Positions 1 to 5,951 of a DNA stretch of 7,413 nucleotides are shown piece after piece. The stretch is from contig DATJAQ010000265.1 in the NCBI GenBank assembly GCA_035516075.1, forward strand, positions 1 through 7,413. Direction: 5' to 3'. Source of the stretch: Gp13-AA77 sp035516075. GTDB taxonomy: Bacteria > Acidobacteriota > Terriglobia > UBA7540. The notes beneath the pieces were generated by a model. The model was not told where the DNA came from and made no database searches. It saw only the letters and a program-made list of their open reading frames with translations. Made by a program: the position numbers and the translations under genes. Within the stretch, counting starts at the first letter, position 1. Each line of letters opens with the position of its first letter.

Positions 1-1157
1 TACTCACCCGGCTGATTGTGGGATACCGAGGCGCCGACCTGAGCCTGGAGGTGACGGTGCTGGCCGGTCTGCTGGGCGGCACGATCGTGGGCCTGGTGGT
101 GGGCATGATGGTGAGCCTGCCGCCCTGGCTGATCGGGCACGAGCAGTTGTCCGTGCTGATGGCGGTGCTCTACGCGGTGGTGGCCGGCTCAGCGCGCTGG
201 ATCTGCCCCGACAAAGAGGCCATCTGGAAATTCTCGCCCTTCGCCGACCTCGCGCTGTTCCGCTCCATCCGGCAGCGCTTCCGGGTGCCGGATTTGGACT
301 GGCAGGTGCTTTTCACACTCATCTGCGTCTTCCTCGAAATCATGCGCATGATGGTGGGCCGCCTCGCGCCGCACCAGATTTTCGCGCTGAACTCGCCTCA
401 TCCCCTCGCCCAGGTGCTGATTGTGCTGGGCACGCTGGTGGGCGTGGGGCTGCCGGTGCGCATCTGGAATACCACGCGGATCGAGCGCAAGCTCGAGGAC
501 CAGGAGCGGCTGCTGATGCAGGCGCGGGTGGACGCCCTCATCAGCCAGATCAATCCACACTTCCTGTTCAACACGCTCAACACGGTGTCGTCGCTCATCC
601 GCTTTGACCCCGACACGGCCCGGAACGTCGTGCTGAAGCTCTCGAATATCCTGCGCCGGCGGCTGAAGGTGCAGGCCCATTTTCTTCCGCTTCAACAAGA
701 GCTCGACTTCATCGACGACTATCTTTCCATCGAGGTGGTGCGCTTCGGAAGCGACAAGCTCCAGGTGCGGAAGGAGATCGATCCGGAGACCGCGGAGGTG
801 ATGATTCCCAGCATGATCCTGCAGCCGGTGGTGGAAAATTCCATCCGGCACGGCCTCGGGCCGAAGCTCGAAGGCGGCACCATCACCTTGCGGACCGCCC
901 GCCGCGAAGGACGGCTGGTGATCGAGGTCAGCGACGATGGGGTGGGCATTTCCCCCGAGCGGCAGCGCGAGGTGTTCGAATCCGGCATCGGAATCCGCAA
1001 CGTGCGCGACCGCCTCCAGGTGCTGTACGGGAACGATTTCTCCCTGCGGGTGGACAGCCGCCCGGGCGAGGGGACGATGATTCGCTTCGAGCTGCCGGAG
1101 CTGATTACGCCGGCGAAGGCGCCAGGGCCCACCGTGCTGGAAACCGCCACGCGGTAG
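1..1157 (+). CDS. LytS-family membrane sensor histidine kinase (5' end outside window)
   Basis: Sensor kinase that would autophosphorylate on His and pass phosphate to a response regulator, usually a LytTR type. The frame is open back to the window edge (first full codon at base 3). A GTG at 18 has no Shine-Dalgarno, so I treat the gene as 5'-truncated. Counting from that GTG, residues 1-150 form several hydrophobic helices with the Gly-rich 5TM-LYT pattern (LAGLLGGTIVGLVVG). The His_kinase domain has QINPHFLFNTLN with the phospho-acceptor H181. The GHKL ATPase shows the N box VVENSIRHGL (N274), G1 DDGVGI (306-311) and G2 GIGIRNVRDRL (from 323). Catalytic parts look intact. No response-regulator gene follows; the next gene is unrelated. 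A partner could lie upstream or elsewhere. The signal sensed cannot be told from sequence. Family assignment is secure, the missing N-terminus is not resolvable here. Confidence 0.93.
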   Translation, partial: LTRLIVGYRGADLSLEVTVLAGLLGGTIVGLVVGMMVSLPPWLIGHEQLSVLMAVLYAVVAGSARWICPDKEAIWKFSPFADLALFRSIRQRFRVPDLDWQVLFTLICVFLEIMRMMVGRLAPHQIFALNSPHPLAQVLIVLGTLVGVGLPVRIWNTTRIERKLEDQERLLMQARVDALISQINPHFLFNTLNTVSSLIRFDPDTARNVVLKLSNILRRRLKVQAHFLPLQQELDFIDDYLSIEVVRFGSDKLQVRKEIDPETAEVMIPSMILQPVVENSIRHGLGPKLEGGTITLRTARREGRLVIEVSDDGVGISPERQREVFESGIGIRNVRDRLQVLYGNDFSLRVDSRPGEGTMIRFELPELITPAKAPGPTVLETATR

Positions 1158-1186
1158 CCGTTCGGCGCGGGCCCCGGCTTCAGGTG

Positions 1187-1195
1187 TGTTATAGT
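1187..1195 (+). promoter_or_regulatory. extended -10 promoter for the AhpD-like gene
   Basis: TG at 1187-1188, one base, then TATAGT at 1190-1195 gives a TGnTATAGT extended -10 box, 30 bases after the kinase stop. No good -35 lies 17 bp upstream, as is usual for extended -10 promoters. Transcription would start near 1202, leaving a leader of about 143 bases before the ATG at 1345. The same TGnTATAnT design recurs at 5925-5933, which strengthens the call. It is a pattern match only. Confidence 0.5.
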
Positions 1196-1201
1196 CCCGT
1201 C

Positions 1202-1344
1202 TTGGACGTTGCGGTGAAATCCGCAGGCAACAGCCGCACTTCGAGTAACATCCCAACGGGGAACATACCGTCATCGAGGGCCGGGCAGCGCGCCGGAGGA
1301 AGCCGCTCGAGGCCGACTGATACGAGAGAGGTGACACACTGCTC
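1202..1344 (+). other. long, possibly structured 5' leader
   Basis: If transcription starts near 1202, the AhpD-like mRNA has a leader of about 143 bases. Visible pairings are TGCGG (1210-1214) with CCGCA at either 1221-1225 or 1234-1238, which are mutually exclusive; GTTGC (1208-1212) with GCAAC (1227-1231); TCCC (1251-1254) with GGGA (1259-1262); and TCGAG (1274-1278) with CTCGA (1306-1310) enclosing CCGG/CCGG. The segment AGAGGTG at 1327-1333 is the likely ribosome binding site, 11 bases before the ATG. I do not recognise a riboswitch class. In GC-rich DNA some pairing is expected by chance. Confidence 0.3.
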
Positions 1345-1713
1345 ATGGCCGACGAATCGAACAACCAAACCAAAACGCCTCCGCGCTCGATGAGCATGAT
1401 CGAGCCCCGCTTTCGCGACATCTACTTGAAGTTTTACAAGGAAAGCTACTTCACCCCGACGGCGCTCGACCTGAAGACGAAGGAATTGATCGCCATCGGC
1501 GCCTCGCTGGTGGCGAAGTGCGAGGGCTGCCTGGATGGCCACATCACGAAGGCGCTCGAAATCGGTTGCACCAAGGAGGAGATCAGCGACGCCATCGTGG
1601 TGGCCATCGGGATTGCCGCCGCCGGGGTGCTCGATATGTCGGACAAGACGGCCATCAAGCTCGACCTCCACCATTTCGAAGGACTGCAGGTCAAAGCGAA
1701 GACCACCCCATAG
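1345..1713 (+). CDS. carboxymuconolactone decarboxylase / AhpD-like family protein
   Basis: Small 122-residue protein of the CMD (AhpD-like) fold, a helical bundle that usually forms trimers or hexamers. The family signature is complete: E47, then C59-E-G-C62 with H66 three residues on, followed by the typical segment ALEIGCTKEEISDAI. In AhpD-type members the CxxC pair and nearby His/Glu carry out thiol-disulfide or peroxidase chemistry; true gamma-carboxymuconolactone decarboxylases lack the CxxC pair, so a redox role is more likely than aromatic degradation. Length is normal for a single-domain member and no signal peptide is seen, so it should be cytosolic. AGAGGTG 11 bases upstream supports the ATG. 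It stands 69 bases before an MFS transporter on the same strand; no peroxiredoxin partner (AhpC) is in view. The physiological substrate is unknown. Confidence 0.9.
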   Translation: MADESNNQTKTPPRSMSMIEPRFRDIYLKFYKESYFTPTALDLKTKELIAIGASLVAKCEGCLDGHITKALEIGCTKEEISDAIVVAIGIAAAGVLDMSDKTAIKLDLHHFEGLQVKAKTTP

Positions 1714-1782
1714 CCGCGCGGGGCGAAGAGGACTCTGCGAGCGTCACTTCCGCCAGGGCACCTCGCCGCGGGCCACCGTCCC

Positions 1783-2994
1783 ATGAACTATCGCGTCATC
1801 GGCGGCCTGTTCCTGCTGCTCTCACTCGGCCTCGCCGACAACCAAACCATTCCGGCGCTGTTGCCTACGCTCGCGAATTCGTTCGGCACCAGTGTGACGG
1901 TCACCGGACTGCTGGTCGTGTTCTATTCCCTGGCCGCGGCACTGGCGGCCTTTCTCACCGGATCGCTCTCCGACCAGTACGGGCGGCGGCGGTTCCTCGT
2001 AGGGGGCGCGCTTGTATTTGTGATCGCTTCGTTCGTCTCGTCCCTGAGCAGCCATTTTGCCGAGCTTGCCCTGGCGCGAGCCTTTACGGGCTTCGCCGCC
2101 GGTTCGCTTTCAACCTGCTCCATCGCCTTCGCAGGCGACTGGTTTGCCTACGAAGTGCGGGGCCGCGCGATTGGAATGATCTCCGCAGCCTATTTCGTGG
2201 CGCCGCTGGGGGTCCCGCTCGCCGGCCTGATCGCCGACCGTTTCGGCTGGGCGCGCGTATTCACCGCATTCGCCGCCGTATCGCTGGTGGTGGCGCTGGC
2301 TTCGCTGAAGCTGCCGCACGACACGGCGCCCCACAATTTCGACGAAACCGGCGTGCCGGGGGGAACCCTGCGCCATACGCTTCATGTCTTTCGCTACCTC
2401 GTCGCCCGGCGCGACACCTCCGCTATGCTGGTGATCGCCTTCCTGGTTTCGGGGGGCCTCGTCAGTTTTCTCACCTACATCGGCGCGTGGCTGCACTCGA
2501 GCTTCGGACTCTCCACCACCAGAATTGGCCTCGTCTTCATGCTGGGCGGTTTGGTGGCGGTGGGTGGAGCGCCGCTGGGAGGCGTGCTGGCGGACCGCTG
2601 GGGCAAGCGCGCAGTGTCGATCGCGAGCAACGTTTTACTGGCGGCCACCATGGCTCTGCTGCCCCTGTTTGGCTGGGGAGCGGGCTTGCTGGTAGTCTTT
2701 ATCGGCGTGAGCCTGGGCATTGGCTTCCGGCAGGGACCGATCACGGCACTAATGACGGAGATGGTGCCGCGGCAGCGCCGAGGCAGTTTCGTTGCCCTGC
2801 GGAACATCGCCTCGCAGGTCGGCATCGGGGCGGCCGTGCTCGCCGGAGGGTTCCTTTACCAATGGCGCGGCTATCCGGCTGTGACCTGGCTCTCCGCGCT
2901 GATGGCGGCGGTGGTGGCGATTCTGCTCACCACGCATATCACGGAGCCCATAGCGGTCCGCAGTGAGCAGTCGGCAGTAGACAGTAGGCTGTAG
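1783..2994 (+). CDS. MFS transporter, DHA1-like drug/metabolite efflux type
   Basis: Inner-membrane secondary transporter of 403 residues with about 12 hydrophobic helices in two halves. Motif A of the major facilitator superfamily appears at residues 60-69 (GSLSDQYGRR) between helices 2 and 3, and again as the half-motif GGVLADRWGKR at 266-276 in the C-terminal half. An Asp-Asn pair in helix 1 (D19, N20) resembles motif D1 of 12-helix drug/proton antiporters. The ATG at 1783 puts helix 1 right at the N-terminus, as the family expects, although no clear Shine-Dalgarno precedes it. The 69-base gap from the AhpD-like gene and same strand allow co-transcription. The last 13 residues (391-403) are encoded by a heptamer tandem repeat and are probably not ancestral. 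Efflux of a small organic compound proton-coupled is inferred from family; substrate cannot be read from the sequence. Confidence 0.92.
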   Translation: MNYRVIGGLFLLLSLGLADNQTIPALLPTLANSFGTSVTVTGLLVVFYSLAAALAAFLTGSLSDQYGRRRFLVGGALVFVIASFVSSLSSHFAELALARAFTGFAAGSLSTCSIAFAGDWFAYEVRGRAIGMISAAYFVAPLGVPLAGLIADRFGWARVFTAFAAVSLVVALASLKLPHDTAPHNFDETGVPGGTLRHTLHVFRYLVARRDTSAMLVIAFLVSGGLVSFLTYIGAWLHSSFGLSTTRIGLVFMLGGLVAVGGAPLGGVLADRWGKRAVSIASNVLLAATMALLPLFGWGAGLLVVFIGVSLGIGFRQGPITALMTEMVPRQRRGSFVALRNIASQVGIGAAVLAGGFLYQWRGYPAVTWLSALMAAVVAILLTTHITEPIAVRSEQSAVDSRL

Positions 2995-3002
2995 ACGGTG
3001 GA
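2954..3002. repeat. degenerate heptamer tandem repeat (consensus CAGTRGR)
   Basis: Seven consecutive 7-base units in strict register: CGGTCCG, CAGTGAG, CAGTCGG, CAGTAGA, CAGTAGG, CTGTAGA, CGGTGGA. The period then decays through CGAAAGG and TAGCAGG up to about 3016. The array contains the MFS stop codon (TAG at 2992-2994) and supplies its last 13 residues. It resembles in kind, not in sequence, the short tandemly repeated heptamers known from filamentous cyanobacteria. Confidence 0.75.
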
Positions 3003-3070
3003 CGAAAGGTAGCAGGAGGTGGGCGGCTGACTCGGTGCTGCCGGCTGCCGATTTCTTTCTGGGGGAGTGC

Positions 3071-4018
3071 ATGCCAAGAGTCCGTCGTGCGTTCAAGGTG
3101 TTGTACTGGACGGTGGCTCTGCTGGTGCTGCTCGCCCTGGTCTTCTTTCTGGCGGTGATGCCGTGGGCGGTTGCCACAATCACAACCACCAATCGCTTCC
3201 ACTTTCCCGACCCCAACGACGGCAAGACACCCCGCGACTTCGGGATGGAGTATCAGCCGGCGGAGTTCCAATCCAGCGACGGAATCGACTTGAAGGGCTG
3301 GTGGATGCCCGCTGCCGTCGCGCCGCCGGGCGCCGCCGCCGGCACCATCGTCTACGTGCACGGGCAAAACCGCACCCGCGTTGAGATGGTGCCCATGGCG
3401 CAGTTCGCGCACAGCATGGGCTACAACGGTCTGGTGTTCGACCTTCGTCACGAGGGAGCGAGCGGCGGACGGGTGTCGAGCGTGGGTTACTGGGAAAGGC
3501 TCGATGTGGAGGCGGCGGTCCGCTACGCCCTCGACCAGCAGCACGCCCAGCGGCCAGTGGTGCTTTGGGGCATATCGCTCGGGGCCGCCGCCTCGCTGAT
3601 GGCCGCGGCGGAGACCCCGGACGTGGCGGCGGTGATTTCCGACAGCACCTTCCTGTCCCTCGACGACACGGCCCGGCATCACTGGGGGCTTTTCTTCGGG
3701 TGGTTGCCGACGAGCTTTCCCATGTTCAACGAGACCATGGCGCTGATCTCCTGGAAGGCGCACTTCCGGCCGTCGGATTTCGACCTGCGCAAGGCAGTGG
3801 ATGGGATCAACCCGCGGCCCATCCTGTTTATCGGGGTGGAAGGTGACCGCCGCATGCCGCCGGCGATCGCCCGGACACTTTACGGCCTCGCAACTGGCCC
3901 CGGCAAAATGCTGCTGATCGTGCCCGGCACCCGGCACGGCGAAGGCTTTACCTCGGGACACGAACAGTATGAGCAGGCGGTAAGGGAGTTCCTGGGAAAA
4001 GTGAAGGCAGGTCCCTGA
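3071..4018 (+). CDS. membrane-anchored alpha/beta hydrolase (serine hydrolase)
   Basis: Alpha/beta-hydrolase-fold enzyme of 315 residues, probably an esterase, thioesterase or peptidase-like hydrolase held at the inner membrane. Residues 1-9 are basic (MPRVRRAFK) and are followed by one strongly hydrophobic helix to about residue 30. That helix ends without a signal-peptidase site, so it looks like an anchor with the catalytic domain in the periplasm. The oxyanion region is YVHGQN (H97-G98), the nucleophile elbow is GISLG with S169, the acid is likely D259 (GVEGDRR), and the base is H289 (GTRHGEG); the triad is complete. I chose ATG 3071 because GGGGGAG lies just before it and the basic-then-hydrophobic N-terminus starts there. 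An in-frame GTG at 3035 would add 12 residues, with AGGAGGT at 3014-3020 but 14 bases away. It ends 16 bases from the convergent bshA end. Substrate unknown. Confidence 0.88.
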   Translation: MPRVRRAFKVLYWTVALLVLLALVFFLAVMPWAVATITTTNRFHFPDPNDGKTPRDFGMEYQPAEFQSSDGIDLKGWWMPAAVAPPGAAAGTIVYVHGQNRTRVEMVPMAQFAHSMGYNGLVFDLRHEGASGGRVSSVGYWERLDVEAAVRYALDQQHAQRPVVLWGISLGAAASLMAAAETPDVAAVISDSTFLSLDDTARHHWGLFFGWLPTSFPMFNETMALISWKAHFRPSDFDLRKAVDGINPRPILFIGVEGDRRMPPAIARTLYGLATGPGKMLLIVPGTRHGEGFTSGHEQYEQAVREFLGKVKAGP

Positions 4019-4034
4019 GCGGCCGTGCCTGCGG

Positions 4035-5183
4035 TCAGCCTGCCGCTGCTCCGGCGGCGTCCTTGGCGTCGAGCACTTTCCGATAGAGGTCTTCGTAAAG
4101 GGGAATGATCTTCGTACTGCAGAACTTGTCGCTCGCCCGGCGCCGAGCGGCTTTGCCCATTTCCTTCAGGCGGCCGGGTTCCGTCAGGATCTGCAGCGAG
4201 CGCGCGGCCATGGTCTCCACGTCGCCCGCCTCGACCAGATAGCCCTCCACGCCGTCGCGGATCACTTCCGGCAGCCCGCCCACCTTCGAGCAGACGGCCG
4301 GCACGCCGCAAGCCATGGCTTCGAGAACAGCCAAGCCGAACGATTCCAGCTGGCTGGGCAGCAACATCACGTCGGCGCAATTCAGCAGATCCTGGACCTG
4401 GTTCTGCTTGCCCAAGAAAATCACATCCTTCGTCAGATTCTTTTCGCGCGCCATCCACTCGGCGCGGGAGCGATCCGGACCGTCACCAATCAGGAGCAGC
4501 TTGGCGGAAATTTCGCGCCGGACGCGCGCGAAAATCTCCACCACATCCGCGACGCGCTTGACCGGCCGAAAGTTCGAGAGGTGCACCAGCACGCGCTCGT
4601 CGTCGCAGGCGAACTCGCTGCGGCGGCAGGGGCCGTCGGCGGGCTGGAACACATCGCAATTGACGAAGTTCGGAATCACCTCCACCGGACGCCGGATGCC
4701 GAACTCCCTTACCGTTACGCCCTGCAAGTACTCGGAAATGGCGGTCACGGCGTCGCTTTCTTCGATGGAGAAGCGGGTGATGGGCAGGTAAGAGCGGTCG
4801 CTGCCCACCAGGGTGATGTCCGTGCCGTGCAGGGTGGTGACGAAGGGCAGGCGATTCGGCCGAAACATGGCACGGGCCAGGTAAGCGCTCACCGAGTGCG
4901 GTATAGCATAGTGCACGTGCAGCAGGTCCAGGTGTTCGCTGGCCGCCACCTCATACATCTTGGTGGCCAGCGACAAGGTGTAGGGCGGGTGATCGAAAAG
5001 CGGGTAATTCACCACTTCAACTTCGTGAAAATGGATGCGCCCGGTGGCTTCCGTCATTCGCACGGGCATGGCGTAGCTGATGAAGTGGATCTCATGCCCG
5101 CGCGCCGCGAGCTCCAACCCGAGTTCGGTGGCCACCACTCCGCTTCCGCCGTAAGTGGGATAACATGTAATACCGACTTTCAT
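4035..5183 (-). CDS. bshA: BshA, N-acetyl-alpha-D-glucosaminyl L-malate synthase
   Basis: GT4-family, GT-B-fold glycosyltransferase of 382 residues, the usual BshA length. It joins GlcNAc from UDP-GlcNAc to L-malate, the first step of bacillithiol synthesis, in the cytosol. The N-terminus MKVGITCYPTYGGSGVVATE is the BshA hallmark: a Gly-rich nucleotide-sugar loop preceded by CYPT. Further family marks are HVHYAIPHS near residue 95, TLHGTDITLVG with H119, and the GT4 EX7E motif E280-E288 within ESFGLAVLEAMACGVP. It is transcribed leftward, convergent with the hydrolase gene, and follows the small exported-protein gene after an 80-base gap. A strong hairpin ends 14 bases before the ATG and no clear Shine-Dalgarno is seen. 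bshB and bshC are not in the window, so the pathway genes are dispersed. The last eight residues are Ala/Gly-rich and low-complexity. Bacillithiol production by this organism is inferred, not shown. Confidence 0.93.
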   Translation of the reverse strand: MKVGITCYPTYGGSGVVATELGLELAARGHEIHFISYAMPVRMTEATGRIHFHEVEVVNYPLFDHPPYTLSLATKMYEVAASEHLDLLHVHYAIPHSVSAYLARAMFRPNRLPFVTTLHGTDITLVGSDRSYLPITRFSIEESDAVTAISEYLQGVTVREFGIRRPVEVIPNFVNCDVFQPADGPCRRSEFACDDERVLVHLSNFRPVKRVADVVEIFARVRREISAKLLLIGDGPDRSRAEWMAREKNLTKDVIFLGKQNQVQDLLNCADVMLLPSQLESFGLAVLEAMACGVPAVCSKVGGLPEVIRDGVEGYLVEAGDVETMAARSLQILTEPGRLKEMGKAARRRASDKFCSTKIIPLYEDLYRKVLDAKDAAGAAAG

Positions 5184-5197
5184 CGAGGGACTCGGAA

Positions 5198-5219
5198 GGG
5201 CGGCGGTTTCACGCCGCCC
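5198..5219 (-). promoter_or_regulatory. perfect 8-bp hairpin just upstream of bshA
   Basis: GGGCGGCG at 5198-5205 pairs exactly with CGCCGCCC at 5212-5219 around a six-base loop (5206-5211). An outer CTC/GAG pairing (5191-5193 with 5220-5222) is possible across a four-base bulge. Read on the minus strand, it lies between the exported-protein gene and bshA and ends 14 bases before the bshA ATG. No T-tract follows, so it is not a standard terminator. It may influence bshA translation, stabilise or process the transcript, or be a REP-like element. Confidence 0.5.
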
Positions 5220-5221
5220 GA

Positions 5222-5260
5222 GGGCCCGCCCCGCACATATCGGGGGCAGCTCGGTGGCCC
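5222..5260 (-). other. second stem-loop in the intercistronic gap
   Basis: GGGCC (5222-5226) can pair with GGCCC (5256-5260), enclosing CCCCG (5229-5233) and CGGGG (5241-5245) around a seven-base loop CACATAT. It starts four bases past the stop of the exported-protein gene on the minus strand. There is no run of T after it. GC-rich context makes chance pairing possible. Confidence 0.3.
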
Positions 5261-5263
5261 TGG

Positions 5264-5695
5264 CTATGAGGGAGGGACCGGTTTATCCTTCTGGCCCTCG
5301 GGCGGGACTGCCAGCACCACAATCTGCTTCGCCGTGCGGCGGTTGCCTTTCTGCTCGAAATAGATCAAGACGCTGGTCCCGGGTTTGAGCCCGTCGAGCG
5401 GCAATTTTTCGCCGTCGGCGCCGTCAACGCGGACGTTTTTCTTAAATGGGAAAATTTCGACGGTATCTCCTTGGGTGCTGTGTACGTTCAAGACAGAATT
5501 CTTAATATCCAGCGACAGCACCGAACCACTGTACGCCTGCTGCCCGGAACCGCCTGAGGTGATCTTGGCGAGCCCCGGAACCTTGGACTTATGCTGAGCG
5601 TGGGCCGATGCCGGCGCAAAGACCGCTACGGCCGCGAGCGCCATCGCGAGGGCAACGGCCGTACCGCCCGGCCGGCGAAAAGACCGGGCACCCAT
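5264..5695 (-). CDS. small exported beta-rich protein of unknown function
   Basis: I do not recognise the family with confidence. From ATG 5695 it is 143 residues: a signal peptide (basic MGARSFRR, hydrophobic core 12-28, cleavage AHA-Q after residue 33), a short polar linker, then about 75 residues of alternating hydrophobic strands (YSGSVLSLDI, SVLNVHS, DTVEIFPFKKNVRV, GTSVLIYFEQ, AKQIVVLAV) and a Pro/Lys tail. The strand pattern, with LDGLKPGTSV in the middle, resembles the small barrel of DUF5666/OB-like periplasmic domains; that is a pattern impression only. An upstream in-frame ATG at 5770 would add 25 residues, but it would sit about 2 bases from the predicted transcription start and has no ribosome site. 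ATG 5695 has GGAGA at 5708-5704, eight bases away. It is probably co-transcribed with bshA. A periplasmic location is inferred. Confidence 0.75.
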   Translation of the reverse strand: MGARSFRRPGGTAVALAMALAAVAVFAPASAHAQHKSKVPGLAKITSGGSGQQAYSGSVLSLDIKNSVLNVHSTQGDTVEIFPFKKNVRVDGADGEKLPLDGLKPGTSVLIYFEQKGNRRTAKQIVVLAVPPEGQKDKPVPPS

Positions 5696-5703
5696 GCGGC
5701 AAG

Positions 5704-5708
5704 TCTCC
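5704..5708 (-). promoter_or_regulatory. ribosome binding site deciding the 5695 start
   Basis: On the minus strand GGAGA ends eight bases before the ATG at 5695-5693. The competing upstream ATG at 5770 has no comparable site. With the promoter at 5779-5807, this implies a leader of roughly 77 bases. Confidence 0.6.
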
Positions 5709-5778
5709 GTCAACCTTCGCGGGGTGAGCGAACGCGAGCGTAACGCACCTTTTCGGCCGCGATGGTTCATTGGGTTCG

Positions 5779-5807
5779 ATGGTATGTGACCGGCTCTAGG
5801 GTGTCAA
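5779..5807 (-). promoter_or_regulatory. sigma70-type promoter for the exported-protein gene and bshA
   Basis: On the minus strand a perfect TTGACA -35 box (5807-5802) is followed by exactly 17 bases and TACCAT (5784-5779), which matches four of six positions of TATAAT. Transcription would begin near 5772. This is the best -35/-10 pair seen in the window and points leftward at the gene starting at 5695. Confidence 0.65.
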
Positions 5808-5924
5808 GCGCACCGGCTCCCGCGCCACATCGAAACGCGGCCGCAGTCGCACCCGACCGCCGGCTCGAACCTCGCTGGAAGGCCGCGGCACGAATGCCTC
5901 GGACCGAAACAGCGATCCGAACGA

Positions 5925-5933
5925 TGCTATAAT
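5925..5933 (+). promoter_or_regulatory. extended -10 promoter for the polysaccharide export gene
   Basis: TG at 5925-5926, one base, then a perfect TATAAT at 5928-5933: an extended -10 box. No good -35 is present 17 bases upstream. A small inverted repeat, TCGG-A-CCGA at 5899-5907, covers the -35 region and could be an operator or chance. Transcription would start near 5940, about 12 bases before ATG 5952 and 30 before GTG 5970. Confidence 0.65.
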
Positions 5934-5951
5934 GGCTCTTTGCGTAGCTGA

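Noticed and set aside
1208..1245. Resemblance to part of a cobalamin riboswitch core (GGTGAAATCC followed by CCGCAC)
   Set aside because: The rest of the consensus is missing, in particular the AGTCAGGAGACCTGCC-type B12 box, and the gene is not a B12-related one.
1184..1393. A 69-codon open frame covering the leader of the AhpD-like gene
   Set aside because: It starts inside the predicted -10 box, overlaps the true start at 1345, has Ser/Arg/Thr-rich composition and no ribosome site.
189..1421. A 410-codon open frame on the minus strand
   Set aside because: It lies opposite the kinase, whose motifs are intact. The product is His/Arg/Glu-rich low-complexity sequence typical of antisense frames in GC-rich DNA, with no recognisable domain.
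1518..2966. A 482-codon open frame on the plus strand overlapping the AhpD-like and MFS genes
   Set aside because: Arg/Gly/Ala-rich shadow in another frame of two genes with clear family motifs.
2954..3016. CRISPR array
   Set aside because: Units are seven bases, directly adjoining and degenerate, without spacers; no cas gene is present.
2939..3961. A 340-codon open frame on the minus strand
   Set aside because: Antisense to the hydrolase gene, whose catalytic triad is complete. Composition is that of a shadow frame.
4018..4047. AGCGGC/GCCGCT inverted repeat in the convergent junction as a bidirectional terminator
   Set aside because: Only six base pairs with an 18-base loop and no T-tract on either strand; expected by chance at this GC content.
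4581..5363. A 260-codon open frame on the plus strand
   Set aside because: Antisense to bshA, whose hallmark N-terminus and EX7E motif are unmistakable.
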